Positions 43,280 through 55,100 of a stretch of 64,000 nt of DNA are shown here, piece after piece. A program made the translations under genes and the position numbers. Source of the DNA: Onchidella celtica. Lineage: Eukaryota > Mollusca > Gastropoda > Systellommatophora > Onchidiidae. The notes beneath the pieces are model-generated. The model worked only from the letters and a program-made list of their open reading frames with translations, had not been told where the DNA came from and searched no databases. The stretch is taken from positions 10,134,444 to 10,198,443 of the forward strand of contig OZ007571.1 in the NCBI GenBank assembly GCA_963931925.1, read 5' to 3'. Each line of letters begins with the position of its first letter. The stretch's first letter is position 1.

Positions 43280-43640
43280 GCACAGGAAGAAAGGAATATC
43301 TTCCCTGCCTAAGCAAAGTAGGCCTATTACACAAGAAATATCTTCCCGACCTAAAAAATACGCAGAGACAAAAATATTTTCCTTGCCTTAAGTTAAGTGA
43401 ACAGACAAGAAATATCTTCTCTGCGTGCACTTTGCACACATAGGGATTGCATAGTCTGGGGTATCTTCCTTACCTATGCAAAGTGAATAGGCAGGGAATA
43501 TCTTCCCTACCTATGCAAGGTGAATAGGTGGGGGATATCTTCCCTACCTATGCAAAGTGAATAGGCAGGGAATATCTTCCCTACCTATGCAAAGTGTATA
43601 GGTGGGGGATATCTTCCCTATCTATGCACTTCCTTTATGT
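43280..43640. repeat. 37-bp minisatellite with alternating unit types
   Basis: The motif tatcttcc recurs at 43462, 43499, 43536, 43573 and 43610, an exact 37-bp period. Units alternate between taggcagggaa and taggtggggga variants, so the higher-order period is 74 bp. More diverged, looser units extend left to about 43280. Each unit contains a GG-A/G-ATATCTTCC near-palindrome. Confidence 0.88.
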
Positions 43641-44149
43641 TATCACCTAGAATTTATAGAATTTCTCTTACTGTTAGAATTTATGGGACACTTTTTGTAT
43701 TTTGGTCTTTAGCCTAGGTGGGCGAAAAAGGGGCCGGGGGGGGGGGGGAATTCACTGGCCACCTGGTAAACCATCGTATTTCAATTTTTGAAAATTGTTC
43801 AGGGGGAGCGAAACTCTGAATGACTTTCTATATCAGACTTAGTAGTTCGATATTCAAGAAAACGTTACTTAACTCTTAGTTTTCAGAATTTAACCCTTAA
43901 TTCATAATACAACCAGCGGGCTAGAGGCATGTCAAATATCTCAGTTTTTGAAGAGTTGAGTTACGACAGTTTAGCACACAGTCCTCGGTTTCAACTTTGT
44001 ACCAGGCCTAGCTGCGACCTGACAGTTTTTGCCGAATTTGTTATTGTTATTGTTATTGTAGTTTTTGTCATGTCAGGCCAGAGTTTTCTGCTATTGTATG
44101 ACAGTACACAATACAGCCTGCTACTGTCACCCCCACTGTCTTGTGGGTC
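43641..44149. other. No gene seen; sequence before the LINE
   Basis: A poly-G run lies at 43737-43748. Unrecognised sequence. Confidence 0.5.
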
Positions 44150-47100
44150 ATCTCGGGAGAGAGGAAGACTAGGGGAAGGTAACCCTGGATACAAATACCA
44201 CACTGCCTTGTGTGTTGCTATGATAGCAAAGGCTATGGGAGTAAACCCAGACAGAAAATCAGGAGTGGAGACCCGAAGGTGGTTGTCAGGGAGAACTGCA
44301 TCAAACTGGCTTCCAGCATCTCCTGCAGCCGGACTAGTTCCAAATGTATTGACCTGGTCTCTCCCTTGGGTTTAACTAGAATGGCAGAGAGAGGGGTGGT
44401 GCCTCTGGGCAAAGCACCATCTCTTAAAAATAGCCCAGGCAAGGCAGCAAAACGAGGAGGCGTTTGCTCGGGCTTGGCAAGCGTCTGTCTCTCCTCTATA
44501 AGCCCACCCATTTCCGATTTGGAGAGGACACTCCAGCCATCCGTTACGGATGGGCACAACACGGGAGGTGGCAGTTACCGGTGATAAGCTCAATCCATTT
44601 GGCGTACGGATGAGCGCCAGGGGTCCCCTCTGTCGGTGGGAGCGGCTTTTCAGCTGCATTGATCAACTACCGCCCGCCGTAACCTGGGCAGCCCCCAGGC
44701 AGTTGGGTGTTGTTCCGCCACGTCAGCCTGCTTCATAAGGTGGTTGGAGCTAGACCAAAAGTCAAAAAGCTGACGTAAAGTGTGCACCTGGCAAAAACAG
44801 AAAAATACTAAAACTTGGTACCTGGAACGTCAGAACAATGCGCCCAGGCTTGCAACAGCAAGATCTCATTAATATTGACTCCATCAGGAAATCCCAAATT
44901 ATTGATCGAGAACTTCAGCTACTAAACATCGACATCGCTGCCCTTCAAGAAACTCGACTTCCCGACTCCGGGTCAGTCAAAGAAGAAAACTACACCTTCT
45001 TCTGGCAGGGCCTTAGCAGCGAACAGCCGAGAATCCACGGCTTGGGCTTCGCCGTAAAAAACTCCCTTATCAATTCGATCGCAACTCCAATTGGAGTGTC
45101 AGAACGCATCATGACACTCAGACTGAACACCCGGTCTGGTTTTACCAACATTATCTGTGTCTATGCCCCAACACTTACCTCCTCTGACGAAACCAAAGAC
45201 ATTTTCTACGAGGCATTGCAGAGGACTCTCCACAACATCCCTCTCACCGAAGGCCTGCTAATTCTGGGTGACTTTAACGCTCGAGTGGGAGCAGATCACT
45301 CCGCATGGCCAAAGTGCATTGGGCACTTCGGCATTGGCAACATCAACGAAAACGGGCAGCGCCTTCTGGAGCTATGCTCCGTAAACTCATTATGTGTTAC
45401 AAACACGTACTTTGACCTTAAGAGATGCCAAAGAACATCATGGCGCCATCCCAGGTCTGGCCATTGGCATCAATTAGATCTTATTCTCTCAAGGAGGAAG
45501 AGTTTGGGCTGTATAAAAATAACTCGTTCCCTCCACAGTGCTGACTGTGACACCGACCATGCACTGGTAGTCAGCAAAATCAAAATTTCGGCCAAGAAAA
45601 TATACAGATCAAAAGCCCCTTCAATCCCTAAGATCAATGTAACAGCAATCAGAGATGAATCAAATAGAAAGTCATTTGAAAAGTTATTTGCTGAAAGCAT
45701 GGATAATGTCACCCAATGTGACTCGGTAGATGAAACATGGAACACTCTCAGTTCAAAAATTCATGACTGTGCCATCAAGTCTTTTGGACAGCATAAAGTT
45801 TCAAACAACGACTGGGTAGCCCAGAACAGCGAAATTCTCCTACCTCTCATTGAGCAAAAGAAATCTGCTTTCAATGAGTATAACAAAAATTGCAATCAGA
45901 GTACAAAAACTTGTTTGAAAAATGCAAAAGCTAAACTTCAGCTGGAGGTAAGACGTTGCGCCAACAAATACTGGACAGACTTGTGTAACAGCATACAAGA
46001 GGCAAATGAAAAGGGAGATATGAAAACCGCCTTTAGTCAGATGAAAGTAGCCCTTGGGCCAATCATCACCAAAAGCGCCCCACTTAAGTCTGTAAATGGT
46101 GAACCCATCACAGATAAAAATGAACAACTGAATAGGTGGGTAGAGCATTACTCTCTGTTGTATTCAACTGAGAAAAATATTCCACCAGATTTTGAGGAAC
46201 ACCTCCAAAAACTGCCAATAATGGCCGAACTTGACGCTGAACCTTCCTTAGTCGAGCTTTCCAATGCAATCGACCACCTGTCTGCTGGAAAAGCCACAGG
46301 AAGTGACAACATTCCTGCAGAGGTCTTAAAAGACCTAAAAGGCCCACTATTACCACACCTGTATAATCTGTTACTGCAGTGTTGGAAAGAAGGCGTGATA
46401 CCACATGATATGAGAGACGCCAAAATTGTCACACTTTACAAGAACAAAGGAGACAAAGGCGACTGCAACAACTATCGAGGCATATCCCTCCTCAGCATTA
46501 CTGGAAAGGCTTTTGCTCGCGTCATCCTCTGCCGCCTTCAACAACTGGCGGAAAAAGTCTTACCAGAAACACAATGTGGCTTTCGAAGCAAACGATCAAC
46601 TATTGACATGATATTTGCACTTCGGCAAATCCAAGAAAAATGTAAAGAACAAAACAGGCCGCTTATAACATGCTTTGTGGACCTAACAAAGGCTTTCGAC
46701 ACCGTAAGCCGATCTGGCCTGTATGCAGTCCTTAAATCCATAGGCTGTCCACCAACATTGCTAAAACTTATTGCATCCTTCCACACTGATATGAGGGCAT
46801 GTGTCAACTTTGAGGGCTGCACATCCAATTCATTTGCTGTAAACAGCGGTGTGAAGCAGGGATGTGTTCTTGCTCCTACCTTATTTGGTATATATTTTGC
46901 AGCCCTACTCAAGAATGCCTTTGGTCAATGTTCAGGTGGAGTACTTATTAACACCAGAGTGGACGGCTCCATTTTTAATGTTGCCAGACTAAAAGCAAAA
47001 TCTCGTACAGAGCATATTATGTTACAAGAGCTCCTCTTCGCAGATGATGCTGCAATCGTGGCCCACGATGAAACCACGCTCCAGGCTCTCATCAATAGCC

Positions 47101-48025
47101 TTGCCAAAGCCTGTGACAAATTCATGCTAAAGATCAGTGTCTCAAAAACTGTAGTTTTGACACAAGGCTTGAGAAACTCCAACCCAATCATGCTGAATGG
47201 CTCTCCTCTGGAGCAAGTGGGAAAATTCTGCTACCTCGGCTCAACCATCAGTGGTAGCACAGACATAACAACTGAAATAAATGCCAGAATAGGAAAGGCG
47301 GCCACAGCTTTTGGCAAACTCTCAAAAAGGGTGTGGAACAATAGCAAGCTGACCATCAAAACAAAGGTACTCGTGTACCAAACTTGCGTCCTAAGCACCC
47401 TGCTGTATGGCTCAGAGACATGGACCACCTACTCCAAACATGAAAGATCCCTCAACTCCTTCCACCTGCGCTGCCTACGCAAAATTCTCAAGATCAAGTG
47501 GCAAGACAGGATCTCAAATATCGAAGTTCTGAGCCGAGCCAACATTCCATCAACTCAGGCTCTCCTAGGCAAAAAAAGACTGCGGTGGCTTGGACATCTC
47601 CACCGTATGGAAAATGATCGCATCCCCAGACAAATTCTCTACGGGGAACTTGCTACTGGCAACCGACCCAGAGGTAGGCCACATCTGCGATTCAAAGACA
47701 CTTGCAAGGTCACGATGAAAGCATTCAACATCGACCCCAATGAATGGGAGAACCTTGCAAGTGATCGAAGCAGATGGAGACAAAAATTGCGCAGTGGCAC
47801 GCTCGCAATAGACTTCAAGGCAAAAGAAACATACCTGACAAAACGACAGAGGCGGAATGAAAACACTCGCCAAAGTGAACCCAAAAGACTGACCTGCAAT
47901 CACTGCCATCGCACTCTCGGGTCAAACATTGGTAGAATAAGCCACGAGAGAAGCTGTCAGTCAAAGTGAAAGTGAATATTCTAGCTGCTAAGACCGTCTG
48001 TAAAGACGCTAAAGGCCATATATAT
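44150..48025 (+). mobile_element. Full-length LINE (RTE-like non-LTR retrotransposon)
   Basis: A GC-richer 5' region of roughly 600-700 bp is followed by a long endonuclease-RT frame, a short 3' UTR and a tail of TA repeats (ggccatatatat) at 48015-48025. The 3' end is fixed by the truncated copy at 61061-61440, which ends in a longer TA run at the same place. The 5' end is uncertain. Clade assignment (RTE superfamily rather than I or CR1) rests on apurinic-type endonuclease with a single long ORF, the microsatellite tail and the RW-x-GH region; it is tentative. Confidence 0.85.
44838..47969 (+). CDS. LINE endonuclease - reverse transcriptase
   Basis: The frame is 1043 residues from this Met. 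The frame is open from 44754, and the first endonuclease motif (LGTWNVRTM) lies across the Met, so the true N-terminus must be upstream, probably via a non-AUG or spliced start. Endonuclease residues: E38 (LQETR), GDFN at 144-147, SWRHP at 201-205, D214 and D240-H241 (DTDH). RT: YRGISLL near 546-552, motif A D615 (FVDLTKAFD), GVKQGC at 671-676 and FADD at 734-737. The C-terminus holds a zinc-knuckle-like C1020, C1023, H1036, C1040. No stop or frame change is seen, so this copy could be active. Confidence 0.92.
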   Translation: MRPGLQQQDLINIDSIRKSQIIDRELQLLNIDIAALQETRLPDSGSVKEENYTFFWQGLSSEQPRIHGLGFAVKNSLINSIATPIGVSERIMTLRLNTRSGFTNIICVYAPTLTSSDETKDIFYEALQRTLHNIPLTEGLLILGDFNARVGADHSAWPKCIGHFGIGNINENGQRLLELCSVNSLCVTNTYFDLKRCQRTSWRHPRSGHWHQLDLILSRRKSLGCIKITRSLHSADCDTDHALVVSKIKISAKKIYRSKAPSIPKINVTAIRDESNRKSFEKLFAESMDNVTQCDSVDETWNTLSSKIHDCAIKSFGQHKVSNNDWVAQNSEILLPLIEQKKSAFNEYNKNCNQSTKTCLKNAKAKLQLEVRRCANKYWTDLCNSIQEANEKGDMKTAFSQMKVALGPIITKSAPLKSVNGEPITDKNEQLNRWVEHYSLLYSTEKNIPPDFEEHLQKLPIMAELDAEPSLVELSNAIDHLSAGKATGSDNIPAEVLKDLKGPLLPHLYNLLLQCWKEGVIPHDMRDAKIVTLYKNKGDKGDCNNYRGISLLSITGKAFARVILCRLQQLAEKVLPETQCGFRSKRSTIDMIFALRQIQEKCKEQNRPLITCFVDLTKAFDTVSRSGLYAVLKSIGCPPTLLKLIASFHTDMRACVNFEGCTSNSFAVNSGVKQGCVLAPTLFGIYFAALLKNAFGQCSGGVLINTRVDGSIFNVARLKAKSRTEHIMLQELLFADDAAIVAHDETTLQALINSLAKACDKFMLKISVSKTVVLTQGLRNSNPIMLNGSPLEQVGKFCYLGSTISGSTDITTEINARIGKAATAFGKLSKRVWNNSKLTIKTKVLVYQTCVLSTLLYGSETWTTYSKHERSLNSFHLRCLRKILKIKWQDRISNIEVLSRANIPSTQALLGKKRLRWLGHLHRMENDRIPRQILYGELATGNRPRGRPHLRFKDTCKVTMKAFNIDPNEWENLASDRSRWRQKLRSGTLAIDFKAKETYLTKRQRRNENTRQSEPKRLTCNHCHRTLGSNIGRISHERSCQSK

Positions 48026-48495
48026 TGTAGTTTTAAACGATTTTATTTCCATTACGATAAGGTGTGCCACTTTTCCATCTCTTTTACTTTTATTTCATTG
48101 ATTAAATCAAGTATAATTGTATGCTAATATAAGACAAGGTTTCAAGACTCAAGGGAAGCAACCAAACTTAAAACACCAAACAAGTTTCCAGACTTTTCAT
48201 CCAGTTTTCTCCCCTCATTCGCACGAGAGGTCACTTTTCAGAGTTTTGGGTCTTCGCATAATTATTCAATTTATTTTCCCTGCCTGTGGAGTCAAACCGC
48301 TCCTCGCGCACAGTTCAATATGGTAAGAAAAATCAACAACAAAAAACTAGCGAGGACGCATTGTTGTCGCTCAGCTGCTCATCCACACTGAAGTTGCAAG
48401 CTGTCGTTTCCTTCGGAGGTCGCTAACAACACTCCTTTCATGAACATTGACCGACGCTCGATTCTGACCAGTTTCGACACCCCCCCCCCCCCTCT
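48026..48495. other. No gene seen between LINE and fold-back element
   Basis: Unrecognised sequence ending in a poly-C run at 48479-48492. Confidence 0.5.
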
Positions 48496-48775
48496 AAAGG
48501 CCTGTTTACACTGGTAGGTTTTAGGAATAGAAAAAAGGAATGGGGGACTGTGTGGGAAGAATTCTCCTGGCTTTCCGTCTTTTGTTTTCCGGTTTCCCCC
48601 TTCGAAACATGACCAAAACAAACTATGCGCATTGCTTCTCATTCAGAAAACGGACTTGTGTAAACAAACAACGTTTCCTAAGGGGGAAATTGGAAAACAA
48701 GACGGACAGACAGGAAAGTTCTTCCCACACAGTCCCCCATTCCCTTTTTCTATTCTTAAAACCTACCAAGGCCTA
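48496..48775. mobile_element. Fold-back/MITE element with ~95-bp arms
   Basis: Left arm ggtaggttttaggaatag... (48513 to about 48605) is complementary to the right arm ...tattcttaaaacctacc (about 48678-48767), with a ~70-base loop. The arms are imperfect, with the outermost ~45 bp best kept. AAGGCCT lies just outside both arms. Confidence 0.75.
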
Positions 48776-49736
48776 CCTTAACCCTTTCAGGGAAAAAACA
48801 GGAGGAAAACAAGAACTAATCCGAAAGAACAATTAATCAAAATTAATTACGGCTGTTGTTAGGGGCATTTCAGGAGGAGCTCTCTAACTCTTGTGTCACT
48901 GAAGGCTTTAAAATACGTCCTCCTAGTACTTGTATTGTAACAACATTCCTCTGATTATGATAAGACCTCGATATTCGAAAGCTTCATATGGCATTTTGCT
49001 TGAGCTATTTGATTGTTTCATCAGAAATAGGAAGACATTGTCCTGTGGACGCGCCTTATCCCTAACTAAAACTTAAAAGAAACAGCATTTTTTATATATA
49101 ATCCAATAACTTGATTTGCTAGTAAAGAAAACTAGCTTTTCAATCCATCACCGTATTCGTAAAGCGTACGTACTGTCCTAAGAAGCCCTCCCTCTTCCGG
49201 TGCACGCTGCGGGCAACACCCTCCCGCCCTCCCCAACCCCCAACCCCTACCACAACCCGCTGGGAGGGGACGCATTTTATGGATGGCCATCGCTGTCTTC
49301 TTCGCGCCTTTACGCCATCGTTCCGTGGTTTCTGGGGTTCTGCTGTTGTCGACAGTTCAGACTTTCTTCAGCTCCGGCTTTAGAAACTGTATGGTACTGA
49401 TGGTAAAGCAAACCAGTGAAAGGTTCCACTAGTGTCCCGGTATTGAGTTTTCTCTTCTGTATAAATTAGTACCATTCTGTAGGTCTAAATGAAAATTATA
49501 TCTTTCTATGGTGATCAACAATGAGTAGCATCATTCACCTTCAACTGTACCATCCCTTTTTATTTTTTTTTCTTTCATTTTCCCTTTATTTTAAATTTTG
49601 CTACATTTTGTTTGGCAAAAAAAAGTTAAAACTATATTTTGTTACCCTGAGCCCTCATGAAAGTGGTATTCAATTTCAAATCTCAGTGTCATGTCATCTG
49701 AAGTGGAGAAGACAGCGATATTAAAATGCAGCATAT

Positions 49737-49769
49737 AGATACTATAATACACAGTGTATTATAGTATCT
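49737..49769. repeat. 33-bp perfect palindrome
   Basis: Arms AGATACTATAATACAC and its exact complement are separated by one base. ATGCAG occurs on both sides nearby. Confidence 0.9.
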
Positions 49770-50591
49770 CTATGAAATGCAGTGTTCTCGTTGTGGTGAC
49801 TGTTGGTTGGTTATGTCGATACTGCATCTATTGTTGCTGTTGTCATTTTTTTTTTTGGGACGGGATCATTATCACTACACAATAAAGTGAAAAAGGGCAC
49901 CCCGTATGATTATTTTTACTGTTGGTATCACAATTATTACTGTTGTCATTATTAGCCTATTACCTATTCTAGTCCTTTGTATGATGCAGAAAGAGAACAA
50001 ACATTCCCGTTTTTAACTATAAATTTATGTCTTATTTTTGAAGATTCTTGTCTTGATTATGCATTTTTTGTTTGTTTCGGTTTCTGGTTTCTTCCCTCAT
50101 TTTGTGTTTCAAAGTGCATGTAGGCATTATCGCATATTCAATCATGTCTTTTCCTTTCAGTTTCTAACTGCACCCGTTTATTTTCCCTTGACAGTTCTTA
50201 GAATTAACTGCAGTTTAAGTTACCGTGGCAAATTTACACATTCAGCGTACAGACATGCATACACAAAAAGAAAAATATGAAGACAGTGTATTATTATGAA
50301 TTGTTATAATCTACAATGTGTAGGCAGCACATAAAATCAATTTTTATGCAAAGTACGTCCCAGATTTAAGAAGAAAAAAAAAACAGTAACAGGACATGAA
50401 GCTGGAAATCAAATAGGTTGGTATATAATATAATAGCTTAGTAGATAAATTAATGATACATTCTAATTAATTCTCCCACCATTGCCAACGTCTACAACGT
50501 TTTTCTAGAGACCAGCTACAAACCCACAACACACACATTGTAACATTGTTTTTGCAGTACCCTGCAATAAAAATTACCCTTTGAAGGGCCG

Positions 50592-50781
50592 GGAGTTCAA
50601 AAACGTGCAGCAACTAAAAAATTATGGTCGAAATTGACAGGTCAAATACGTTCACAATTTGAACTTCAGTTTGACCTGAAGAGCAAGATGTTCAACAACG
50701 TAAAACAAAAACTAAAAAAATAGTGGTAGAAATTGACAGATCAAAATAATGTTCAGAATCTGAACTTCAGGATGACTTGAT
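50592..50781. repeat. Diverged ~95-bp tandem duplication
   Basis: The segment beginning gagttcaaaaacgt (50592) is repeated as gatgttcaacaacgt (50688), each with gaaattgacag and ending in gaacttcag...tgacttga-like sequence. Confidence 0.65.
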
Positions 50782-51183
50782 TTTTGTTTCCTTTTTCATA
50801 TCTTCGAATGAAGTTTTGATTTTGGAGTTTCCAGGAATTGACCAGTAACAGAGTTAAATTATCAAAAACTGCTCAGAGGTCCTTAAACAACGGATGTCTG
50901 ACGTTTTCCAGAGATCCTGTTTGCAGCTGAACTAGACACGTTCTGCCTTTTTCTCCCGCATTCTCTTCCTACATTATGCAGTTGTACATAGCAGTTCTAT
51001 AGGTCAATAGTACTAGGTAGACAATGGAACTTATCATAAATAAATGATAAAAAATATTACATAGATGTACACTTACATTGCTTCACTTAAACACAAAGAA
51101 CATTTGCGTAATGAGTATGAGGATGATAGCCTACATCTGTGTGCATGTACGCGAAAGTGCTAGTGTGTTAGCACGTGTGGCTT

Positions 51184-51188
<5 letters not shown>

Positions 51189-51222
<34 letters not shown>
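51189..51222. repeat. (GA)n microsatellite
   Basis: About 17 GA units. A 16-base poly-G run follows later at 51497-51512. Confidence 0.92.
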
Positions 51223-51227
<5 letters not shown>

Positions 51228-51623
51228 AGAGGGGGAGGAGCACAAGATGATACAAGTGAAGAGAGTCATGATGCAAGAGATGCAGGAATGTTTCTGATAA
51301 GACGAAAGAGGAGTTCATGCTGTTCATGTTTATCCGCTTTGTTTCTCATACTTTCTCCTACCAGTGTCGATAGATCACAGAAAGACTTTGCTGACAAGAT
51401 ATAAGAAAAGTATAAAAATGCTGAGACTGATACTGTTAAATACGTACACTGAACGATGGGGTATTTATAATGGCATTTTTTTTTTTTTAATTTTTCGGGG
51501 GGGGGGGGGGGGTCACCCAGATAACACTGTTTTAACATGTGGGGAAATTTAATGTCATCAAAATGCACTGTTTCACATAAACTGTCTCTCGGCCATGAAC
51601 AAAATTGTTCAAAAAGAAACCAA

Positions 51624-51826
51624 AAGTATAATTACATATGGAAGCGCATATCCGTACAACATGTTGTACACACAATTCGATGACGTAGAACACACAATGT
51701 GAATGAATCTTCTTCATTCATAGAAGAGCGCTTACATTTTAGACCAATGAGGTAGAGCTACCCCAGCCCACGTCATCGAATTGTGTGCACAACATGTCCG
51801 GATATGCACTTCGATTATGGATACTT
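51624..51826. mobile_element. Fold-back/MITE element with ~60-bp arms
   Basis: Left arm aagtataattacatatgg... through acacacaattcgatgacgt is complementary to the right arm acgtcatcgaattgtgtgcac... through ttatggatactt. The loop is about 85-95 bases. Confidence 0.72.
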
Positions 51827-54776
51827 CTGTTCATGTCACAGTACCAGCAGTTCTAAATTAGGCCTAATATGTCGAACAAACATATTTCTGAAAGCTTTTC
51901 ATTTCTAACACAGAAAGAAAAACAAAAACAGTTTTCGAAAATTAATCACAAATGTATGTATCTCTCTGAATACAAAGAAGTCAAAACTTTTTTAAAAATA
52001 ATTATTTAACCTTCAGTGCATTTCAAAATTTACAGCATAATAAGGCACAGCGTAGTCCGGTGGACGTTAAGAACAAGCTATTGCTATGGGCAATGACAAG
52101 GAAGACTCGTGTCATAAACTTGAAATCATTTTATGATAACACATATATATCATGAACTGGAGGCAGTAATGGGCATCAATTACATTCAAAATAAGCAGTA
52201 TGGTCATTTCTACGCATTTTCATTTGGATTATTTCAGTATCTTGATTAAATATTATGCAACAATCAGACTCCAAAAGCTCCATTGCCTCCTATGTATGAA
52301 AATATGAATGACGTACAGCCATCCAAGGAAAGGCAGTTATTCCATATAATAGTTTCCAAGTGACTTTCAGCTGCATACGCTTTTGCTTTTTCTGGAATAT
52401 TAATTCTTCTTGGGTTCGCCAAACAATCGTATTACACATTTGTAATATTATAGGATTTGTAAATTTGACAAATTTAATACAGTGTCTGTAGAATCTTAAT
52501 ACAGCAGTTTTAAAAGTCACCAGAATCATCTGTGAACAGCACAAGAGCTCTATTGATCTCAAGACTTGTGACAATGTGATTTTGCCACCACAAAGATCAA
52601 GATAAGATTAGATTCATCTCTGTATCTACCATTATCGATAGAGCAAACCACGACGATATACGGGTGGTATGGTAGTGGATTCTCTATGAATCTTTAAAAT
52701 GAACACATTTGCATACAGGTCACATGTTTTACAAATCATTAAAAAAAAGGGCGGGGGGGGGGGCTCAAATTTATATTATGGCATGAGAAACCCACGAACA
52801 ACCATCTCAGCTTGAGACATATAGTCTTACATAGATACATAAGTGGCCGCCACAGTGACAGATCACCCAGGGCGCTGAAACAGCCACTGACTGACACACT
52901 GATACATATGAAGCTGCTATAGTGGAAATTGGGTCCACGCGGTTTCCCTTTTGCATAGAACAAAGAAGTGGGCGGGACATAAGAGTGCTGTGTACTAGTA
53001 TTATTTTAAATACATGTAATATGCTTTAAAAAAAGGAAACAGCGAGTGCTAGAATATTGTAATTGGTCTGTCCTTCCCATAATGAGCTCAGGGACCAATA
53101 GTTTCAAATCACTCAAGATAACTCATAAGTTTGAAGTGTTTAAGAGAAAGCTTCATTAATCACATAATTTTCAAACAATTAAAATTTTTTTTTTTTTTAA
53201 ACCGCATGAATTTTTCATATTGTCATTATATTATAGTTCTGATTTTTAAAGATTTGCATTTTTCGAAGGTTATTTTAAGTTTATCTGGAGTTACTCATCC
53301 CTGGCCTTGTGTCAAAGACATTGGTCAAAGATCTGGCATTGATTTTCTGAGAACACAATTAATTCAAATTTGTTTACAAAAGTTTTCCATTGGAAATTTG
53401 ATGTTAGCCGTACGAATAGAGAGAGGGAGCAAGATCTAGTTCTGGTTATTCTACTTCTTGTGCAGTAACGTACCCCCACTCAAACCTTAATTTTCAAACT
53501 AGTATACACACAATAACTGATGGTGATGTTTGCCCGTGCATGTCTTGCCAACAGAAGTGTGGTGATGGCCATTGATGAGTTCAGTACACATGTCATTTTA
53601 TTCTCCGACCATGGCCAATTCTGAGTGTGAAAACCGAATACCTTTGAATCTGTTCAAATAACAGTTCACCGTGAAATCTGTTACATACAAGTCTGGTTTC
53701 AGCGTCTTATTAGTGTTGTCCTTCCTAACCGTTCTCGTGCAGAACTTTTGAAAGCTACTTTATAAACAGAGGGATATTTAAACTTGTGAACAAATAATGT
53801 GGCAGATGGGAACACTCCGAACAGAGCTGTCACCACGTCCGCAGCACAGTAAAGCCTGCAGTTAATCTTTTGGTGCATAAAATGAGACTCAGGTAATGGC
53901 TTTTTTTATGATTCTGATGGTCTGTACATTTAACTCAGGGGTACAGTCTTCAATTTGGAATCTTACATTCTATGAGATACAAGGGGAAACGATTCTTGAA
54001 AATCTGACAATTAATTTTCGGATCAAATTCATGACGTTGCCAAGATAACTTCTGGAACAAAAGGAATGCCGATTTAGCGGGAATATGTGAATCACGTAAA
54101 TCGCGGACAGATCTTGGATGAAAAACATCTGTCGCTCACCATAACACCAAGAACCTAATATCCAATGGTATCTGAACCCTGTCCTGTGATATCTTGGTTC
54201 ATTATTGGTGTAGATATGTGGATCGGCAATGCCATAAAATAAAATGATCAGCGTCAGTCTGATTTAAATCGCTTTTTTACATTTAATCTAATTCTAGAAT
54301 CAGTCTGTTTCGCTAAATACCTTTTCGGTTCTATTTACCGGCTAATCATGTGTTCTAAGGCCTATGAAACTGCCAATGTTGATGATTTAAATTTCTTTTT
54401 AATTAACACGTAATCTAGTTCTGAAGTCATTTTCCCCCACTATTTCGAATCTTCATAGCAAAGAATTATTCATTAACATCACATCTATTCACATTCATAT
54501 TGCATAATCGTTTTTCTTCTTCTGGGGTGAGTAAATGAATGTGGGGAAGAAGCTGCATGCAGTGGACTGTTTAATCTAATGATAAAATAAATTGAGCTTC
54601 AAGAACAAAGTCAAAAGGATTAGGACGAAGTGTGGGGATATTCAGTTTCCAGACATAAGAATCGGCATGGCCAAAGACAACTGGTACATAGACTATAAAA
54701 AAATGACTGAAAATTATTATCATGATAAAAAAACAAATCTCAAATCCTAGTTTAGCTTCTGCTCTGCGCAGTTTAT

Positions 54777-55100
54777 CTATGTCCTGGACATGTAGGCAGA
54801 TTCGGGTTCTTGAACCTCCTGAGCTTCCTGGATGAGAGCACAACAAGGACAAAGCCACACGGCCAGGCAATCCGTAAGAAGGCTGCCTTCTATATTACCT
54901 TGTTCTCGAATTTTGCCCCGATTTATGATATGGAAGACAAAGTTGAGCACCGGAATGAAGTAGAGGATCCCACAGAGAAGACAGCTCTCGCCAGTGGCTT
55001 CGGCATTTTTCCCGAAGGTGTAGCAGGGTATGAAGTAGGTGATGATGCAGATACCGAAATTATCAAAGCAACCAAAGAGACCGTGCTTGAAAGATGACAT
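54777..55100 (-). CDS. PLAC8/cornifelin family protein
   Basis: 107 residues covering a complete PLAC8 domain, and the only clear host gene here. The start MSSFKHGLFGCFDNFGIC matches the family's W/H-x-x-x-LF-x-CF opening. The Cys-rich pattern follows: C11, C18, C26, C40, C43, C78, C84, C86, C87. IREQ-x-x-IEGS and the closing CPCCALIQEAQEV are also diagnostic. Residues 41-57 are hydrophobic, as in family members that associate with membranes. Molecular function is poorly defined in the family, with links to metal tolerance, organ size and epithelial envelopes. The 12-residue tail after the domain is not conserved. A good splice-acceptor-like site (cccttgtag/g on the coding strand) lies about 36 bp upstream of the ATG at 55136, so a 5' UTR exon probably lies further right. 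I saw no clear poly(A) signal. Confidence 0.85.
   Translation of the reverse strand: MSSFKHGLFGCFDNFGICIITYFIPCYTFGKNAEATGESCLLCGILYFIPVLNFVFHIINRGKIREQGNIEGSLLTDCLAVWLCPCCALIQEAQEVQEPESAYMSRT

Larger units (their letters stand above)
48776..54776. other. No gene seen apart from short repeats
   Basis: About 6 kb of AT-rich sequence. It holds the palindrome at 49737, a diverged tandem duplication at 50592, GA and poly-G runs near 51.2 and 51.5 kb, and a fold-back element at 51624. It might include introns or UTR of the PLAC8-like gene, but I cannot show that. Confidence 0.5.

Noticed and set aside
43929..44375. 148-codon frame before the LINE as a possible ORF1
   Set aside because: It begins outside the likely element, has no zinc knuckle or coiled coil, and changes character at the probable LINE 5' end.
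45470..47909. Minus-strand frames opposite the LINE ORF
   Set aside because: Antisense shadows of a clearly conserved coding frame.
54571..54870. 99-codon minus-strand frame overlapping the PLAC8-like gene
   Set aside because: It overlaps the PLAC8 exon in another frame and has no family match.
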